Below, in pieces: positions 30,158 through 42,334 of a DNA stretch of 64,000 nucleotides. Source of the DNA: Proteus hauseri ATCC 700826. GTDB taxonomy: Bacteria > Pseudomonadota > Gammaproteobacteria > Enterobacterales > Enterobacteriaceae. The first letter of the stretch is position 1. Each line of letters opens with the position of its first letter. Location: assembly GCF_001654965.1 (NCBI RefSeq), contig NZ_LXEV01000024.1:62001-126000 (forward strand), written 5' to 3'. Position numbers and translations under genes: made by a program. The notes beneath the pieces were generated by a model. The model saw only the letters and a program-made list of their open reading frames with translations. It made no database searches and was not told the origin of the DNA.

Positions 30158-33100
30158 TGACCGAAAAAACACACGGTACAGGCGGCGGCCCTTCTCGCTT
30201 ATTTATTTTACGTCCTGTGGCAACAACGTTATTTATGATTGCGATTTTATTAGCCGGTATTGTGGGCTATCGCATGCTGCCGGTTTCAGCATTACCAGAA
30301 GTTGATTATCCTACTATTCAAGTGGTTACACTTTATCCAGGCGCCAGCCCGGATGTAATGACATCCGCAGTCACTGCACCACTAGAGCGCCAATTTGGCC
30401 AAATGTCAGGGTTAAAACAGATGTCGTCACAAAGTTCAGGTGGCGCTTCTGTTATTACATTAATGTTCCAACTTACTTTGCCACTCGATGTTGCAGAACA
30501 AGAAGTGCAAGCAGCCATTAATGCAGCAACTAATTTGCTGCCTTCAGATTTACCTTATCCCCCCATTTATAGCAAAGTAAACCCCGCAGATCCCCCGATC
30601 CTGACCTTGGCCGTAACCAGCTCAGCACTTCCGATGACACAATTGCAAGATATGGTTGAAACTCGTATTTCGCAAAAAATTTCACAAGTAAATGGTGTAG
30701 GTTTAGTTTCTTTAGCGGGAGGTCAGCGCCCGGCAGTAAGAGTTAAACTTAATGCGCAAGCGGCAGCATCTTATGGGTTAGATAGTGAAACAGTTCGTGT
30801 TGCAATTAATAATGCCAACGTCAACTCTGCAAAAGGTAGCCTTGATGGCCCAACCCGCTCTGTAACATTATCGGCTAACGACCAAATGAAGACGGTAGAT
30901 GATTATCGTCAATTGATTATCACCTATAAAAATGGCGCACCTATTCGTTTATCTGATATCGCAACCATTGAACAAGCAGCTGAAAATAATCAATTAGGCG
31001 CATGGGCGAATAATGAGCAAGCAATTATTATTAATGTACAGCGTCAGCCTGGTGTTAATGTTATTGATACTACTGATAATATTCGCAATTTATTACCCGA
31101 CTTAGTGTCTAACCTACCTAAATCTGTTAGCGTTGAAATTTTAACCGATAGAACCACCACCATTCGCGCATCGGTTAACGATGTACAGTTCGAATTAGGT
31201 TTAGCGATAGCCTTAGTTGTTATGGTTATTTACTTATTCTTACGCAATGGTGTCGCTACACTAATCCCGAGTATTGCGGTTCCACTTTCATTAGTGGGTA
31301 CTTTTGCCGTGATGTATTTTTGTGGATTTTCTGTGAATAACCTGACCTTAATGGCGCTTACCATTGCCACTGGCTTTGTGGTGGATGACGCTATTGTCGT
31401 TATTGAAAATATCTCTCGCTATCTTGAACAAGGTGATAAACCGCTGACCGCAGCACTAAAAGGGGCGGGTGAAATCGGTTTTACCATTATTTCATTAACT
31501 TTTTCGTTAATTGCCGTGCTGATCCCACTTCTTTTTATGGGCGATATTGTTGGTCGTTTATTTAGAGAGTTCGCCATCACCCTTGCGGTGGCCATATTAA
31601 TTTCGGCTGTTGTCTCTTTAACTTTAACGCCAATGATGTGCGCGCGTTTACTAAAACCTGAAAGCGAAATTAAACATAATCGCTTTGAAATGGCTTGTGA
31701 ACGTTTCTTTGAAAAAATGATTGCCGTTTATGCTGTTTGGCTAAAACGAGTGTTAAATCACCAATGGATAACCCTCGGTGTTGCATTGAGCACACTGGTT
31801 TTAACGGTATTGCTTTATATGTTTATACCGAAAGGCTTTTTTCCATTACAAGATAACGGCTTATTACAAGGCACGATAGAAACCTCACAATCCATCTCTT
31901 ATCAAGCGATGGTCGATAAACAACAACAAGTAGTAGATAAACTTATTGATGATCCTGCTATCGATAATATTGCCAGCTTCGTCGGCATTGATGGCAATAA
32001 CGCCACACTTAATACCGGCCGATTACAAATTACGCTAAAGCCGCTAAATCAACGTGATGATCGTATTGATGTGATTATTCCTCGTTTACAAAAGAGAGTT
32101 GCTGATATTTCAGGAATGACACTTTATCTTCAGCCAACACAAGATTTAACCATAGATACACAAGTATCTCGTACTCAGTATCAATTTACGTTGCAAGCGA
32201 CCTCACTAGAAGAATTAGCACAATGGGTGCCAAAACTTTCTCAGGCATTAAAACAACGTACTGAATTAACGGATATTAGCAGCGATTGGCAAGATGGCGG
32301 CATGATGGCCTATATCAAGGTAGATAGAGATTCAGCTAGCCGCTTGGGTATTTCAATGAGTGCCATTGATAATGCACTTTACAACGCCTTTGGCCAGCGT
32401 CTTATTTCCACCATTTATACTCAAGCTAATCAGTATCGTGTGGTATTAGAACAAGATATTCGTAATAGTGATGGTTTACAGGCATTATCTGCCATTCATT
32501 TATCGGGTAAAGATGGCGCAATGGTACCGCTCTTATCTATTGCATCAGTAGAACAGCGCCTAGCACCACTTTCTATTAATCACCAAGAGCAATTCCCAGC
32601 AGCTACATTTTCTTTTAATGTTGCCGAAAAATCCTCTCTTGAAGAAGCGGTCAATGCCGTTAAACAAGTAGAAGAACAAATTGCAATGCCAAAAGATATC
32701 ACCACACAATTCCAAGGTGCGACGCTGGCATTTGAAAGCGCGCTTTCCAGCACATTATGGTTAATTATTGCTGCAATTGTAGCAATGTATATCGTTTTAG
32801 GTGTGCTGTATGAAAGCTTTATTCATCCAATTACGATCCTTTCTACCTTACCAACGGCTGGTGTCGGTGCATTATTGGCCTTAATGGCTGCCGGCAATGA
32901 GCTCGATATTATCGCCATCATCGGTATTATTTTGCTCATTGGTATTGTGAAAAAGAACGCCATCATGATGATAGACTTCGCATTAGCGGCTGAACGAGAA
33001 CAAGGCCTAGCACCTTACGAAGCTATCTATCAGGCATGTTTACTGCGTTTTCGCCCAATATTAATGACCACAATGGCAGCACTACTAGGTGCGTTGCCAT

Positions 33101-33288
33101 TAATGTTAAGTACCGGTGTTGGTGCTGAATTACGTCAACCATTAGGGGTATGTATGGTTGGTGGTTTGATTATGAGTCAGATTTTAACCCTATTTACAAC
33201 ACCGGTTATTTATTTGCTATTTGATAAGCTATCTATTTATTTCAATCGAAATAAATGCACTGAAAATGATAACGAGGCGATATCATGA
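30157..33288 (+). CDS. mdtB: Multidrug efflux RND transporter subunit MdtB
   Basis: One of two different RND pump subunits that form the MdtB2C heterotrimer, exporting bile salts, novobiocin and other compounds. It is 1043 aa with 12 membrane helices and two large periplasmic loops. The start ([20 protein letters not shown]) and the proton-relay helix 4 with [16 protein letters not shown] are typical. Its end overlaps mdtC by ATGA, giving translational coupling. Confidence 0.96.
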   Translation: MTEKTHGTGGGPSRLFILRPVATTLFMIAILLAGIVGYRMLPVSALPEVDYPTIQVVTLYPGASPDVMTSAVTAPLERQFGQMSGLKQMSSQSSGGASVITLMFQLTLPLDVAEQEVQAAINAATNLLPSDLPYPPIYSKVNPADPPILTLAVTSSALPMTQLQDMVETRISQKISQVNGVGLVSLAGGQRPAVRVKLNAQAAASYGLDSETVRVAINNANVNSAKGSLDGPTRSVTLSANDQMKTVDDYRQLIITYKNGAPIRLSDIATIEQAAENNQLGAWANNEQAIIINVQRQPGVNVIDTTDNIRNLLPDLVSNLPKSVSVEILTDRTTTIRASVNDVQFELGLAIALVVMVIYLFLRNGVATLIPSIAVPLSLVGTFAVMYFCGFSVNNLTLMALTIATGFVVDDAIVVIENISRYLEQGDKPLTAALKGAGEIGFTIISLTFSLIAVLIPLLFMGDIVGRLFREFAITLAVAILISAVVSLTLTPMMCARLLKPESEIKHNRFEMACERFFEKMIAVYAVWLKRVLNHQWITLGVALSTLVLTVLLYMFIPKGFFPLQDNGLLQGTIETSQSISYQAMVDKQQQVVDKLIDDPAIDNIASFVGIDGNNATLNTGRLQITLKPLNQRDDRIDVIIPRLQKRVADISGMTLYLQPTQDLTIDTQVSRTQYQFTLQATSLEELAQWVPKLSQALKQRTELTDISSDWQDGGMMAYIKVDRDSASRLGISMSAIDNALYNAFGQRLISTIYTQANQYRVVLEQDIRNSDGLQALSAIHLSGKDGAMVPLLSIASVEQRLAPLSINHQEQFPAATFSFNVAEKSSLEEAVNAVKQVEEQIAMPKDITTQFQGATLAFESALSSTLWLIIAAIVAMYIVLGVLYESFIHPITILSTLPTAGVGALLALMAAGNELDIIAIIGIILLIGIVKKNAIMMIDFALAAEREQGLAPYEAIYQACLLRFRPILMTTMAALLGALPLMLSTGVGAELRQPLGVCMVGGLIMSQILTLFTTPVIYLLFDKLSIYFNRNKCTENDNEAIS

Positions 33289-36200
33289 AGTTCTTCGCCC
33301 TCTTTATTCAGCGCCCTGTAGCAACAACGCTATTGAGCTTAGCAATCTCTCTTTGTGGTGTATTAGGCTTTATGCTACTACCTGTGGCACCGTTGCCACA
33401 GGTAGATTATCCCGTGATTAATATCTACGCCTCATTACCGGGTGCCTCTCCAGAAACAATGGCTTCTTCTGTTGCGACCCCTCTTGAACGCTCATTAGGG
33501 CGCATTGCGGGCATTGATGAAATGACATCAAGCAGCTCATTAGGCAGCACCAGTATTACTTTAGTATTTGATTTAAATAAAGATATCAATACCGCTGCTC
33601 GTGATGTGCAAGCCGCATTAAACGCATCACAAAGCCTATTGCCATCTGGTATGCCAAGTCGTCCACGTTATTACAAATCAAATCCATCAGATGCGCCGAT
33701 TATGATTTTAACGCTGACATCTGATACGCAAAACACCGGTGAGCTGTATGATTTAGCATCAACTCGGCTGGCACAGAAAATTTCACAGATTGAAGGTGTA
33801 AGTGAAGTTTCTGTCGGTGGTGGATCATTACCTGCGGTACGTGTTGCGCTTAATCCTGATGCGCTTTTTAATCAAAATGTTAGCCTTGATGATGTTAGAA
33901 AAGCCATTAGCCAAGCTAATGTCCGACGCCCTCAAGGTTTTGTCAATGATGATAAAAGTCGCTGGCAAATCCAAACTAATGATGAGCTCAGCAAAGCCGC
34001 TGACTATCGCCCTATAATTGTTCATTACAATCAAGAGGCGACAGTACGTTTAAGCGATATTGCCGAGGTAACAGATTCCGTTCAAAACTCACGCGCCGCG
34101 GGTATGAGTGGAGGAGAACCGGCTATTTTGCTGGTTATTCGTCGTGAGGCGGGCGCCAATATTATTGAGACAGTAAACCGCATTCGTGCTGAATTACCTG
34201 AATTACGTGAGCTTATTCCTGCCAGTGTCGATTTAAAAGTCGCACAAGACAGAACACCAACCATTCGCGCTTCATTAGCTGAAGTTGAACGCGCACTTTC
34301 TATCGCGGTTGCATTAGTGATTTTAGTGGTGTTTCTATTTTTGCGCTCTGGCAGAGCCACGCTTATCCCCGCAGTTGCAGTACCCGTTTCATTAATTGGT
34401 ACTTTCTCAGCTATGTATTTGTGTGGCTTTAGTTTAAATAATCTTTCATTGATGGCACTTACTGTCGCCACAGGTTTTGTCGTCGATGATGCCATTGTGG
34501 TGCTAGAAAATATTTCTCGCCATATTGAAAATGGTTTAAAACCCAAACAAGCAGCATTAAAAGGGGTTGGTGAAGTTGGTTTTACCGTGCTTTCAATGAG
34601 TATCTCGCTAGTTGCCGTGTTTATTCCATTATTACTAATGGAAGGATTAGTTGGTCGATTATTCAAAGAATTTGCTATCACCTTAACCACCGCTATCGCT
34701 ATATCATTGTTTGTCTCTTTAACCTTAACACCCATGATGTGTGCTCATTTACTCAAGGGCGTAAAACCTAAAGCTCAGGCACATTTACGTGGGTTTGGTA
34801 AGCTACTTTTTCGTTTGCAGCAGGGTTACAGTGTCACACTACAAGCTGCATTGCGCCATCGGCGCTGGGTTATGGCAATTTTTCTCGCAACACTAGGCTT
34901 AAATGTTTATTTATATATCAGCGTTCCTAAGGCCTTTTTCCCTGATCAAGATACAGGCCGTTTAATGGGATTTGTGCGTGCTGACCAAAGTATTTCATTT
35001 CAATCAATGAAAGACAAAATGGCGCGCTTTATGCAAGAAATTAATGCTGATAAAGATGTCGATAGCGTCACTGGCTTTACAGGCGGAGGGCGCATTAACA
35101 GTGGTTTTATGTTTATCTCGCTTAATCCATTATCAGAGCGCACAGATAGCGCCAATCAGGTCATTAACCGTTTACGCACTAAATTAGCCGATGAACCCGG
35201 TGCAAACCTATTTTTAATGCCAGTGCAAGATGTGCGTGCCGGCGGGCGACAAGCGAATTCCAGTTATCAATTTACTTTATTAGCTGATGATTTAAGCGAA
35301 TTACGTAAATGGGAACCTATTGTACGTAAAGCTCTCGGTGAATTACCTGAGCTAATTGATGTTAACTCAGACAAAGAAGATAAAGGCGCTGAGATGGCAC
35401 TGACTTATGATCGCGATACCATGTCGCAATTAGGTATTAGCGTCAGCGATGCGAATAATCTGCTTAATAATGCGTTTGGTCAGCGACAAATTTCGACTAT
35501 CTATGCGCCTTTAAACCAATATAAAGTGGTGATGGAAGTCTCTGAACAATACACTCAAGATGTTTCTGCGTTAGATAAAATGTATGTGATTAATGATAAA
35601 GGTGATCGCATTCCATTATCTGCATTTGCCAGTTGGTCTCCGGCTAATGCACCACTAAGCGTTAATCACCAAGGATTATCTGCCGCATCGACCATTGCAT
35701 TTAATATTCCTGAAGGTTATACCTTATCTGATGCAATTAGCTCGATAGAACGTACGATGACCGAACTCAGTGTACCTAATACCGTACGTGGCACTTTTGC
35801 AGGTACAGCTCAAATCTTCCAAGAAACGATAAAATCACAATTAATACTTATTTTAGCGGCAATAGTGACGGTTTATTTGGTTCTTGGCGTGCTGTATGAA
35901 AGCTATATTCACCCTCTGACTATTTTATCAACGTTACCTTCTGCGGGCGTTGGTGCGCTATTAGCATTACGACTCTTCGATACTCCTTTTAGCTTAATTG
36001 CACTTATTGGCATTATGCTCTTAATAGGCATTGTGAAGAAAAATGCCATCATCATGGTGGATTTTGCTATTACGGCACAACGCGAGGGTAAATTGTCAGC
36101 AAAAGAGGCCATAATTCAAGCAAGTTTACTGCGTTTTCGCCCTATTATTATGACTACCTTAGCCGCACTTTTTGGCGCATTACCATTAATGCTCGGCAGT

Positions 36201-36368
36201 GGTGATGGCGCAGAGTTAAGACAACCTTTAGGTATTACCATTGTTGGTGGTTTATTGATGAGCCAACTGCTAACGCTATATACCACGCCGGTTATTTATC
36301 TATTTTTTGATGGACTTCGTGAACGCTGGCAACAACGACGTATCAGCAAGCAAGAGGCAAATGCATGA
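33285..36368 (+). CDS. mdtC: Multidrug efflux RND transporter subunit MdtC
   Basis: The second RND subunit, 1027 aa, paralogous to MdtB. It has [20 protein letters not shown] at the N-terminus and helix 4 [20 protein letters not shown] with paired Asp residues. It overlaps both mdtB and baeS by the four bases ATGA. In E. coli the MFS gene mdtD lies next; here it is absent and baeS follows directly. Confidence 0.96.
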   Translation: MKFFALFIQRPVATTLLSLAISLCGVLGFMLLPVAPLPQVDYPVINIYASLPGASPETMASSVATPLERSLGRIAGIDEMTSSSSLGSTSITLVFDLNKDINTAARDVQAALNASQSLLPSGMPSRPRYYKSNPSDAPIMILTLTSDTQNTGELYDLASTRLAQKISQIEGVSEVSVGGGSLPAVRVALNPDALFNQNVSLDDVRKAISQANVRRPQGFVNDDKSRWQIQTNDELSKAADYRPIIVHYNQEATVRLSDIAEVTDSVQNSRAAGMSGGEPAILLVIRREAGANIIETVNRIRAELPELRELIPASVDLKVAQDRTPTIRASLAEVERALSIAVALVILVVFLFLRSGRATLIPAVAVPVSLIGTFSAMYLCGFSLNNLSLMALTVATGFVVDDAIVVLENISRHIENGLKPKQAALKGVGEVGFTVLSMSISLVAVFIPLLLMEGLVGRLFKEFAITLTTAIAISLFVSLTLTPMMCAHLLKGVKPKAQAHLRGFGKLLFRLQQGYSVTLQAALRHRRWVMAIFLATLGLNVYLYISVPKAFFPDQDTGRLMGFVRADQSISFQSMKDKMARFMQEINADKDVDSVTGFTGGGRINSGFMFISLNPLSERTDSANQVINRLRTKLADEPGANLFLMPVQDVRAGGRQANSSYQFTLLADDLSELRKWEPIVRKALGELPELIDVNSDKEDKGAEMALTYDRDTMSQLGISVSDANNLLNNAFGQRQISTIYAPLNQYKVVMEVSEQYTQDVSALDKMYVINDKGDRIPLSAFASWSPANAPLSVNHQGLSAASTIAFNIPEGYTLSDAISSIERTMTELSVPNTVRGTFAGTAQIFQETIKSQLILILAAIVTVYLVLGVLYESYIHPLTILSTLPSAGVGALLALRLFDTPFSLIALIGIMLLIGIVKKNAIIMVDFAITAQREGKLSAKEAIIQASLLRFRPIIMTTLAALFGALPLMLGSGDGAELRQPLGITIVGGLLMSQLLTLYTTPVIYLFFDGLRERWQQRRISKQEANA

Positions 36369-37741
36369 AATTAAGAAGCAAGTTGTTTCTGGTTATTTTT
36401 GCAACCTGTATGGTCGTTGTGCTAGCCATGCACATTGGTATTCGTGGTAGCTTTCAACAAGGCTTTATCGGGTATATCAAAAAAAATAGTGAACAACGAG
36501 CAACGCTTCTCGCTGAAGCATTAACTGAACAATATACCTTAACGGGTGATTGGCGTTTTCTTAACCGAGATGATCGTTCTCTTTATCAAATATTACGTAC
36601 CATAGACCAAATCAACCAAAGCAGTGAAGGCCCTGCTCCACGAGGTTGGCGTACACAATTTTGGATTGTGGACAAAAATATGCAGCGTTTATTTGGACAC
36701 GATAATCAGTTTCCAGCAGAAACGTTTAAAAAGCCTGTTACTTATCATGATGAAATTGTGGGTTGGGTGGTTGTTAGTGCCGCAGATAAAATCAGTAACG
36801 AAGCTGATATTAGCTTTGATAAACAACAATTACGTACAAGCTGGATTATTGCAGGTGCAACGGTTTTATTTGCACTCTTAATCACATTAATCTTGTCTCG
36901 TAGCATGATACGCCCAGTAAAAAGACTCGTTGATGCAACGCATAAATTAGCGGCTGGGGATTTTGCAGTTCGAGTCACGCCAACTAATAAAGATGAAATA
37001 AGTCAACTTGCTATCGATTTTAATCAACTCGCCAGCACCTTAGAAAAAAATGAACAAATTCGTCGTGATTATATGGCTGATATCTCACATGAATTACGTA
37101 CACCACTTTCTATTTTAAAAGGTGAGCTTGAAGCACTGCAAGATGGTGTAAGAAAACCCACGACCGAAACGATTAATTCATTATTATTTGAAGTAACGAA
37201 CCTCACTAAATTAGTTAATGATTTACACCAGCTCTCGTTATCTGATCGTGGTTCACTGGCTTATCGCAAAGATTTTATTGATATTAATGACGTGATTTTG
37301 CTTGCAACAGCATCTTATCGTCATGCTTATCAGAGTAAAGATATTGCCCTGTTACCTCAATTAGACGATATTTCACCTATCATTGTACAAGCAGATCCTG
37401 ATAGGCTTATTCAGCTATTTCATAATTTATTAGAGAATAGTTTGCGTTATACCTATTCTGGTGGGCAATTACAGATAACGACGCGCAAAGAACATGATCG
37501 TGTATTTATTGCATGGGAAGACAGCGCACCAGGACTAGATGAAGCACAATATCAGGCTGTTTTTCAACGCTTTTATCGGGCTGAAAGCTCACGTAATCGT
37601 GCAAGCGGCGGCTCTGGTTTAGGCCTTGCAATTTGCGAAAATATTGTTGAAGCTCATAATGGAAAAATTAGTGCAATGCCTTCTTCTTTAGGTGGCATAA
37701 AAATTCTCGTAGAATTACCCGCATATTCTAATGATACTTGA
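36365..37741 (+). CDS. baeS: Envelope-stress sensor histidine kinase BaeS
   Basis: Senses envelope stress (indole, misfolded pilins, metals in E. coli) and phosphorylates BaeR. There are two membrane helices (about 8-28 and 157-177) bounding a periplasmic sensor domain. HAMP follows (about 178-230), then the phospho-acceptor [10 protein letters not shown] with His242 and the ATPase boxes [14 protein letters not shown] and [14 protein letters not shown]. It is 458 aa. Its stop overlaps the beginning of baeR. Confidence 0.95.
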   Translation: MKLRSKLFLVIFATCMVVVLAMHIGIRGSFQQGFIGYIKKNSEQRATLLAEALTEQYTLTGDWRFLNRDDRSLYQILRTIDQINQSSEGPAPRGWRTQFWIVDKNMQRLFGHDNQFPAETFKKPVTYHDEIVGWVVVSAADKISNEADISFDKQQLRTSWIIAGATVLFALLITLILSRSMIRPVKRLVDATHKLAAGDFAVRVTPTNKDEISQLAIDFNQLASTLEKNEQIRRDYMADISHELRTPLSILKGELEALQDGVRKPTTETINSLLFEVTNLTKLVNDLHQLSLSDRGSLAYRKDFIDINDVILLATASYRHAYQSKDIALLPQLDDISPIIVQADPDRLIQLFHNLLENSLRYTYSGGQLQITTRKEHDRVFIAWEDSAPGLDEAQYQAVFQRFYRAESSRNRASGGSGLGLAICENIVEAHNGKISAMPSSLGGIKILVELPAYSNDT

Positions 37742-37749
37742 GTAAATGG

Positions 37750-38457
37750 ATGACAATCACCGAAAAAACCTATTGTGTATTAATAGTAGAAGATGAACCC
37801 AAACTGGCTCAATTGCTGATTGATTATCTGCAAGCATCTGGCTATCAAACACATTGGTTGGCAGATGGCGCTGAAGTCAGCGAATGTGTAAAACAGCAAC
37901 ACTATGATTTAGTCTTACTTGATTTAATGCTGCCGATAAAAGATGGTATTACGGTATGTAAAGAGCTACGCCAATTTTCTGATATTCCCATTATTATGGT
38001 GACGGCAAAAACAGAAGAAGTTGACCGACTATTAGGATTAGAAATTGGTGCTGATGACTATATTTGTAAACCCTATAGCCCTAGAGAAGTCGTCGCCCGA
38101 GTTAAAACCTTATTGCGACGCTATTATCGCCCTCAAGATATTATTCAAACAGATAAGCTAGTGGTTATTGATGAACAGGCTTATCAAATCCAATACAACA
38201 ATAAAATTTTAGATCTCACTACAGCAGAATTTCGCTTACTCAAAGCCTTGGCAACACAACCGGGTAAAATACTCTCTCGTGATCAGCTAATGGATCATCT
38301 TTATGATGATTATCGAATAGTCACAGACCGAACCATTGATAGTCATATTAAAAACTTACGCCGTAAACTTGAGCAGCTAAATGCACAAATTGAGTTTATT
38401 CGGTCAATTTATGGCCAAGGTTATCGCTGGGAGATGCAAGCTTATCGCTTTAGATAA
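37750..38457 (+). CDS. baeR: Envelope-stress response regulator BaeR
   Basis: An OmpR-family regulator that activates mdtABC and spy-type genes. The receiver domain (about 8-120) has the acidic pair in VEDEP and phospho-acceptor Asp58 in LLDLMLP. The winged-helix domain (about 135-232) ends with [19 protein letters not shown] start at ATG 37750, closest to the family N-terminus. A TTG at 37738, overlapping the baeS stop, would add four residues and cannot be excluded. Confidence 0.93.
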   Translation: MTITEKTYCVLIVEDEPKLAQLLIDYLQASGYQTHWLADGAEVSECVKQQHYDLVLLDLMLPIKDGITVCKELRQFSDIPIIMVTAKTEEVDRLLGLEIGADDYICKPYSPREVVARVKTLLRRYYRPQDIIQTDKLVVIDEQAYQIQYNNKILDLTTAEFRLLKALATQPGKILSRDQLMDHLYDDYRIVTDRTIDSHIKNLRRKLEQLNAQIEFIRSIYGQGYRWEMQAYRFR

Positions 38458-38475
38458 TCTTTTTTACGGAATACA

Positions 38476-38505
38476 TTGAACCTCGCCATAGTTAAGCGCT
38501 AGAAT
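38476..38505 (+). promoter_or_regulatory. Promoter of trhP
   Basis: TTGAAC (38476-38481) and TAGAAT (38500-38505) are separated by 18 bases, a good sigma-70 match 70 bases before the trhP start. It suggests trhP is transcribed independently of baeR. Confidence 0.55.
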
Positions 38506-38576
38506 CCTCCCCTTTATGATATACCCCTACCTTTAGTGTAGAGGACTGACTTGAAATCAGAACCAGGAAATTAAAT

Positions 38577-39956
38577 ATGTTTACACCCGAATTGCTCTCT
38601 CCCGCTGGCTCATTAAAAAATATGCGCTATGCATTTGCTTATGGCGCTGACGCCGTTTACGCAGGTCAGCCCCGTTATAGTTTACGTGTGCGTAATAACG
38701 AATTTAATCACGAGAACCTTGCTAAAGGGATCCAAGAAGCGCACGAATTAGGTAAACGCTTCTATGTTGTGGTGAATATCGCACCTCATAACGCTAAATT
38801 AAAAACCTTTATTCGCGATTTAAAACCCGTTATCGATATGGGCCCTGATGCACTAATTATGTCAGATCCTGGTTTGATCATGATGGTACGTGAAGCTTTC
38901 CCTGAAATGGATATTCACCTTTCAGTACAAGCTAATGCCGTTAACTGGGCAACTGTTAAATTTTGGCATCAAATGGGGTTAACTCGCGTCATTCTTTCTC
39001 GTGAACTTTCTATTGATGAAATTGCAGAAATCCGCAAACAAGTACCAGAAATGGAACTTGAGGTTTTTGTCCACGGTGCATTATGTATGGCATATTCGGG
39101 TCGTTGCCTATTATCTGGTTATATCAACAAGCGTGACCCAAATCAGGGAACTTGCACCAATGCTTGTCGCTGGGAATACAAAGTAGAAGAAGGTAAAGAA
39201 GACGATGTTGGTAATATCGTTGAAAAATACCAACCTATTCCCGTCAAAAATGTTGAACCTACATTAGGTGTTGGTGCGCCAACCGATAAAGTTTACTTAA
39301 TCGAAGAAGCAAAACGTCCTGGTGAATATATGACGGCGTTCGAAGATGAACACGGTACATATATCATGAATTCAAAAGATTTACGTGCTATCGAACACGT
39401 TGAACAACTCACCCAAATGGGTGTGCATTCACTAAAAATCGAAGGCCGTACCAAATCTTTCTATTATTGTGCTCGTACTGCACAAATGTACCGCCGCGCT
39501 ATTGATGATGCTGTTGCAGGAAAACCTTTCGACCCAACGCTACTAACCACACTAGAAGGCTTAGCACACCGCGGTTATACCGAAGGTTTCTTACGTCGCC
39601 ATACTCATGATTCATACCAAACTTATGAATATGGTTATTCTGTTTCAGACACTCAACAGTTTGTCGGTGAATTCACCGGTAAGCGTGTTAATGGCTTAGC
39701 TGAAGTCGATGTTAAAAATAAATTTATTTTAGGTGATAGCTTAGAATTAATGACACCAACAGGGAATATTCAATTTACCTTGGCAGAGCTATTTAACAAA
39801 AAACTTCAGCCAACAGATGTGGCACCCGGTAATGGCCACATGGTTTATTTATCTGTTCCTGATGATGTTGATTTAAACTTTGCACTGCTGATCCGCAACC
39901 TAGAGGGAACGACAACGCGTCAACCTCACAAGATTGATGCAGTAGAAGTGAAGTAA
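38577..39956 (+). CDS. trhP: tRNA 5-hydroxyuridine synthesis protein TrhP (YegQ)
   Basis: A U32-family protein that uses prephenate-dependent chemistry to hydroxylate U34 of certain tRNAs. It is 459 aa. The signature EVFVHGALCMAYSGRC followed by GTCTNACRWEY contains the Cys residues thought to hold an iron-sulfur cluster. The sequence is near-identical to E. coli YegQ over its length. The order baeR-trhP-cyaR is kept from E. coli. Confidence 0.95.
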   Translation: MFTPELLSPAGSLKNMRYAFAYGADAVYAGQPRYSLRVRNNEFNHENLAKGIQEAHELGKRFYVVVNIAPHNAKLKTFIRDLKPVIDMGPDALIMSDPGLIMMVREAFPEMDIHLSVQANAVNWATVKFWHQMGLTRVILSRELSIDEIAEIRKQVPEMELEVFVHGALCMAYSGRCLLSGYINKRDPNQGTCTNACRWEYKVEEGKEDDVGNIVEKYQPIPVKNVEPTLGVGAPTDKVYLIEEAKRPGEYMTAFEDEHGTYIMNSKDLRAIEHVEQLTQMGVHSLKIEGRTKSFYYCARTAQMYRRAIDDAVAGKPFDPTLLTTLEGLAHRGYTEGFLRRHTHDSYQTYEYGYSVSDTQQFVGEFTGKRVNGLAEVDVKNKFILGDSLELMTPTGNIQFTLAELFNKKLQPTDVAPGNGHMVYLSVPDDVDLNFALLIRNLEGTTTRQPHKIDAVEVK

Positions 39957-39987
39957 AACGTCATAATCTGATTTAAAGTGGTCAATT

Positions 39988-40030
39988 TCAAATACAGATC
40001 ACATCAATAATGATTTGTTTACCGTATCAT
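39988..40030 (+). promoter_or_regulatory. CRP-dependent promoter of cyaR
   Basis: A CRP-like site has a perfect right half GATCACAT and a weaker left half (TCAAA at 39988), centred at 39995.5. TATCAT at 40025-40030 is a plausible -10. The implied start near 40037 puts the CRP centre at -41.5, a class II arrangement. In E. coli cyaR is activated by CRP-cAMP. Confidence 0.65.
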
Positions 40031-40037
40031 CTGTTTC

Positions 40038-40125
40038 GAAAAATAAAGAACTAGAATGAATACAGTAAGACTAGGAACCACCTCCTTGGCAAATCCAATC
40101 TCCCTTGGATTTGCCTTTTCTTTTT
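40038..40125 (+). ncRNA. cyaR: Small regulatory RNA CyaR (RyeE)
   Basis: An Hfq-dependent sRNA of about 87 nt. The E. coli core AGGAACCACCTCCTT is present exactly (40073-40087). It is followed by a terminator hairpin, GGCAAATCCAA/TTGGATTTGCC with loop TCTCCC, which retains the E. coli element AATCTCCCTT, and a T-rich tail. The location between trhP (yegQ) and yegS is the same as in E. coli. In E. coli the CCUCC segment pairs with ribosome sites such as ompX, luxS and nadE. The 5' end is placed from the promoter. Confidence 0.88.
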
Positions 40126-40281
40126 CTATCCACATTAGCCTTTCCTATTTTGTTTTCTCATTTCATTTAAATATTAACTCCCTTATTTAATTCTCCGTTT
40201 ATTCATTTTTTGTAAAAAAATGGTAATTATCTCGATATCTATTACTTTTAAAAGAGTTGTTTAATTTAAGGAGTGATACTA

Positions 40282-41175
40282 ATGAACCAAATCAGCTTGC
40301 TGATTATTAATGGAAAAAACTCAGGTAATACCGCACTGCGCGACGCTGTTTATCAACTCCGTAAAGAAGGTTTTAATATTCAAGTTCGAGTCACATGGGA
40401 ATCAAGTGATATTAGACGTTTTGTTCAAGAAGCCCTTGATATTCGAGCACAAACCGTTATTGCTGCGGGTGGTGATGGCACGATCAATAGCGTAGTCTCT
40501 GAACTTATTCACTTATCGCCTTCATCTCTGCCTGTTTTAGGCATCATTCCATTAGGTACAGCAAATGATTTTGCCTCTAGTGCACTTATTCCACAAGATA
40601 TGGAGAATGCACTAAATTTAGCGATTAAAGGGCGAGCGGTACCTATTGATGTGATTAATGTAAATAAGACACATTATTTTATTAATATGGCCTCTGGTGG
40701 ATTTGGTACCAAAATCACCACTGAAACGCCGGAAAAACTAAAATCTTCATTAGGTGGAGTTGCCTATTTTCTTCATGGTCTATTACGTATCGATACTCTT
40801 AAAGCAGATCCTTGCACTATTGAGGCAGAAAATTTTCATTGGAAAGGTGAAGCGTTGGTTTTAGGTATTGGGAATGGTCGACAAGCCGGGGGAGGACAAC
40901 AGCTCTGCCCTGATGCATTAATTAACGACAACAAACTCAATATCACCATCGTTGAAGCTAATGAACTTCTTCCTTCTTTATTAACAAGTCTATTTGATCG
41001 CAAAAAGAACGACAAAATTATCGAGATTGAAAGCAGTTGGGTAAACATTAGTGCTACACATGAAATGGTGTTTAATTTAGATGGAGAACCCCTTTTAGGC
41101 GATAAATTTGCATTTATTGTGTTACCTGAAGCGATCCACTGCCGCTTACCGCCTCAATGTGGCTTGTTATCTTAA
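40282..41175 (+). CDS. yegS: Lipid kinase YegS
   Basis: A diacylglycerol-kinase-fold protein; E. coli YegS phosphorylates phosphatidylglycerol in vitro. The nucleotide-binding motif GGDGTINSVVSEL and the following PLGTANDFA are clear. The C-terminal beta-sandwich includes GGGQQLCPDA. I start at ATG 40282, 8 bases after AAGGAG; a GTG three codons earlier overlaps that ribosome site. It is 297 aa. Confidence 0.93.
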   Translation: MNQISLLIINGKNSGNTALRDAVYQLRKEGFNIQVRVTWESSDIRRFVQEALDIRAQTVIAAGGDGTINSVVSELIHLSPSSLPVLGIIPLGTANDFASSALIPQDMENALNLAIKGRAVPIDVINVNKTHYFINMASGGFGTKITTETPEKLKSSLGGVAYFLHGLLRIDTLKADPCTIEAENFHWKGEALVLGIGNGRQAGGGQQLCPDALINDNKLNITIVEANELLPSLLTSLFDRKKNDKIIEIESSWVNISATHEMVFNLDGEPLLGDKFAFIVLPEAIHCRLPPQCGLLS

Positions 41176-41224
41176 TGTATATAAATGACAATCACTTTCA
41201 TCTAATCGTGAACTGGAGTAAGTA

Positions 41225-42274
41225 ATGACTGATATAGTAAGTTTGTTAGGTGCTGATGCTAACTCATTATTGGAACACCGCTGTCAAACAATCCCAAGTG
41301 ATAATCTCTACCTGCCAGGTTCAGATTTTGTTGACCGTGTAATGATTGATAATAACCGTCCTAATACGGTATTACGTTCAATGCAAACATTGCTTAATCA
41401 TGGGCGTCTCGCAGGTACAGGTTATTTATCCATTTTACCCGTGGATCAGGGTGTTGAGCATTCTGCTGCTGCATCATTTGCGGCTAACCCACTCTATTTT
41501 GATCCTAAAAATATTGTTGAATTAGCGATAGAAGCAGGTTGCAACTGTGTTGCCTCCACTTATGGTGTTCTTGCTTCTGTTTCTCGCCGCTACGCACATA
41601 AAATTCCTTTTCTTGTAAAGCTTAATCATAACGAAACCTTAAGCTACCCTGCGCAATACGACCAAACACTGTACGCCAGCGTTGAACAAGCATTTGAAAT
41701 GGGTGCGGTTGCCGTTGGTGCAACTATTTACTTTGGTTCACAAGAAAGCCGTCGCCAAATTGAAGAAATTTCAATGGCATTTGAACGTGCGCATGAACTG
41801 GGTATGGTTACTGTATTGTGGGCTTACCTGCGTAACCCTGCATTTAAGAAAGATGGCGTGGATTACCACGCAAGCGCTGATTTAACGGGTCAAGCCAATC
41901 ATTTAGCCGCCACCATTGGTGCTGATATTGTTAAGCAAAAAATGGCCGAAAATAATGGTGGTTTTAAAGCAATAGGTTTTGGTCATACTGATGAGCGAGT
42001 TTACACCAAACTTACCACTGAAAACCCAATTGATTTAGTACGTTACCAATTAGCTAACTGTTATATGGGTCGTGCTGGTTTAATTAACTCAGGTGGTGCA
42101 TCAGGTAAAAACGACCTTGAAGATGCGGTACGTACCGCCGTTATTAATAAACGTGCAGGTGGTATGGGCTTAATTTTAGGTCGCAAAGCATTTAAAAAAT
42201 CAATGAAGGACGGCGTCGCACTGATTAATGCGGTACAAGATGTGTATCTCAATAAATCAGTAACCATAGCGTAA
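41225..42274 (+). CDS. fbaB: Class I fructose-bisphosphate aldolase FbaB
   Basis: A Schiff-base aldolase of the DhnA type, interconverting fructose 1,6-bisphosphate with two triose phosphates; in E. coli it is used mainly during gluconeogenic growth. It is 349 aa against 350. [25 protein letters not shown] and [13 protein letters not shown] mark the barrel and lysine positions. yegS lies 49 bases upstream, so co-transcription is possible. Confidence 0.95.
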   Translation: MTDIVSLLGADANSLLEHRCQTIPSDNLYLPGSDFVDRVMIDNNRPNTVLRSMQTLLNHGRLAGTGYLSILPVDQGVEHSAAASFAANPLYFDPKNIVELAIEAGCNCVASTYGVLASVSRRYAHKIPFLVKLNHNETLSYPAQYDQTLYASVEQAFEMGAVAVGATIYFGSQESRRQIEEISMAFERAHELGMVTVLWAYLRNPAFKKDGVDYHASADLTGQANHLAATIGADIVKQKMAENNGGFKAIGFGHTDERVYTKLTTENPIDLVRYQLANCYMGRAGLINSGGASGKNDLEDAVRTAVINKRAGGMGLILGRKAFKKSMKDGVALINAVQDVYLNKSVTIA

Positions 42275-42289
42275 AAACGTTATTCAATT

Positions 42290-42317
42290 AAAAGCCACCG
42301 CCAAAGGTGGCTTTTTT
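42290..42317 (+). terminator. Terminator after fbaB
   Basis: AAAAGCCACC and GGTGGCTTTT form a perfect stem with a 6-nt loop and extra T residues. It may also stop thiD transcription from the other side. Confidence 0.9.
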
Positions 42318-42334
42318 ATTTATATGGCCTATTT

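Noticed and set aside
34082-34735. 217-aa open frame on the minus strand inside mdtC
   Set aside because: Long, but wholly antisense to a clear RND gene, low-complexity in composition (S, T, A, N) and without ribosome site or family match.
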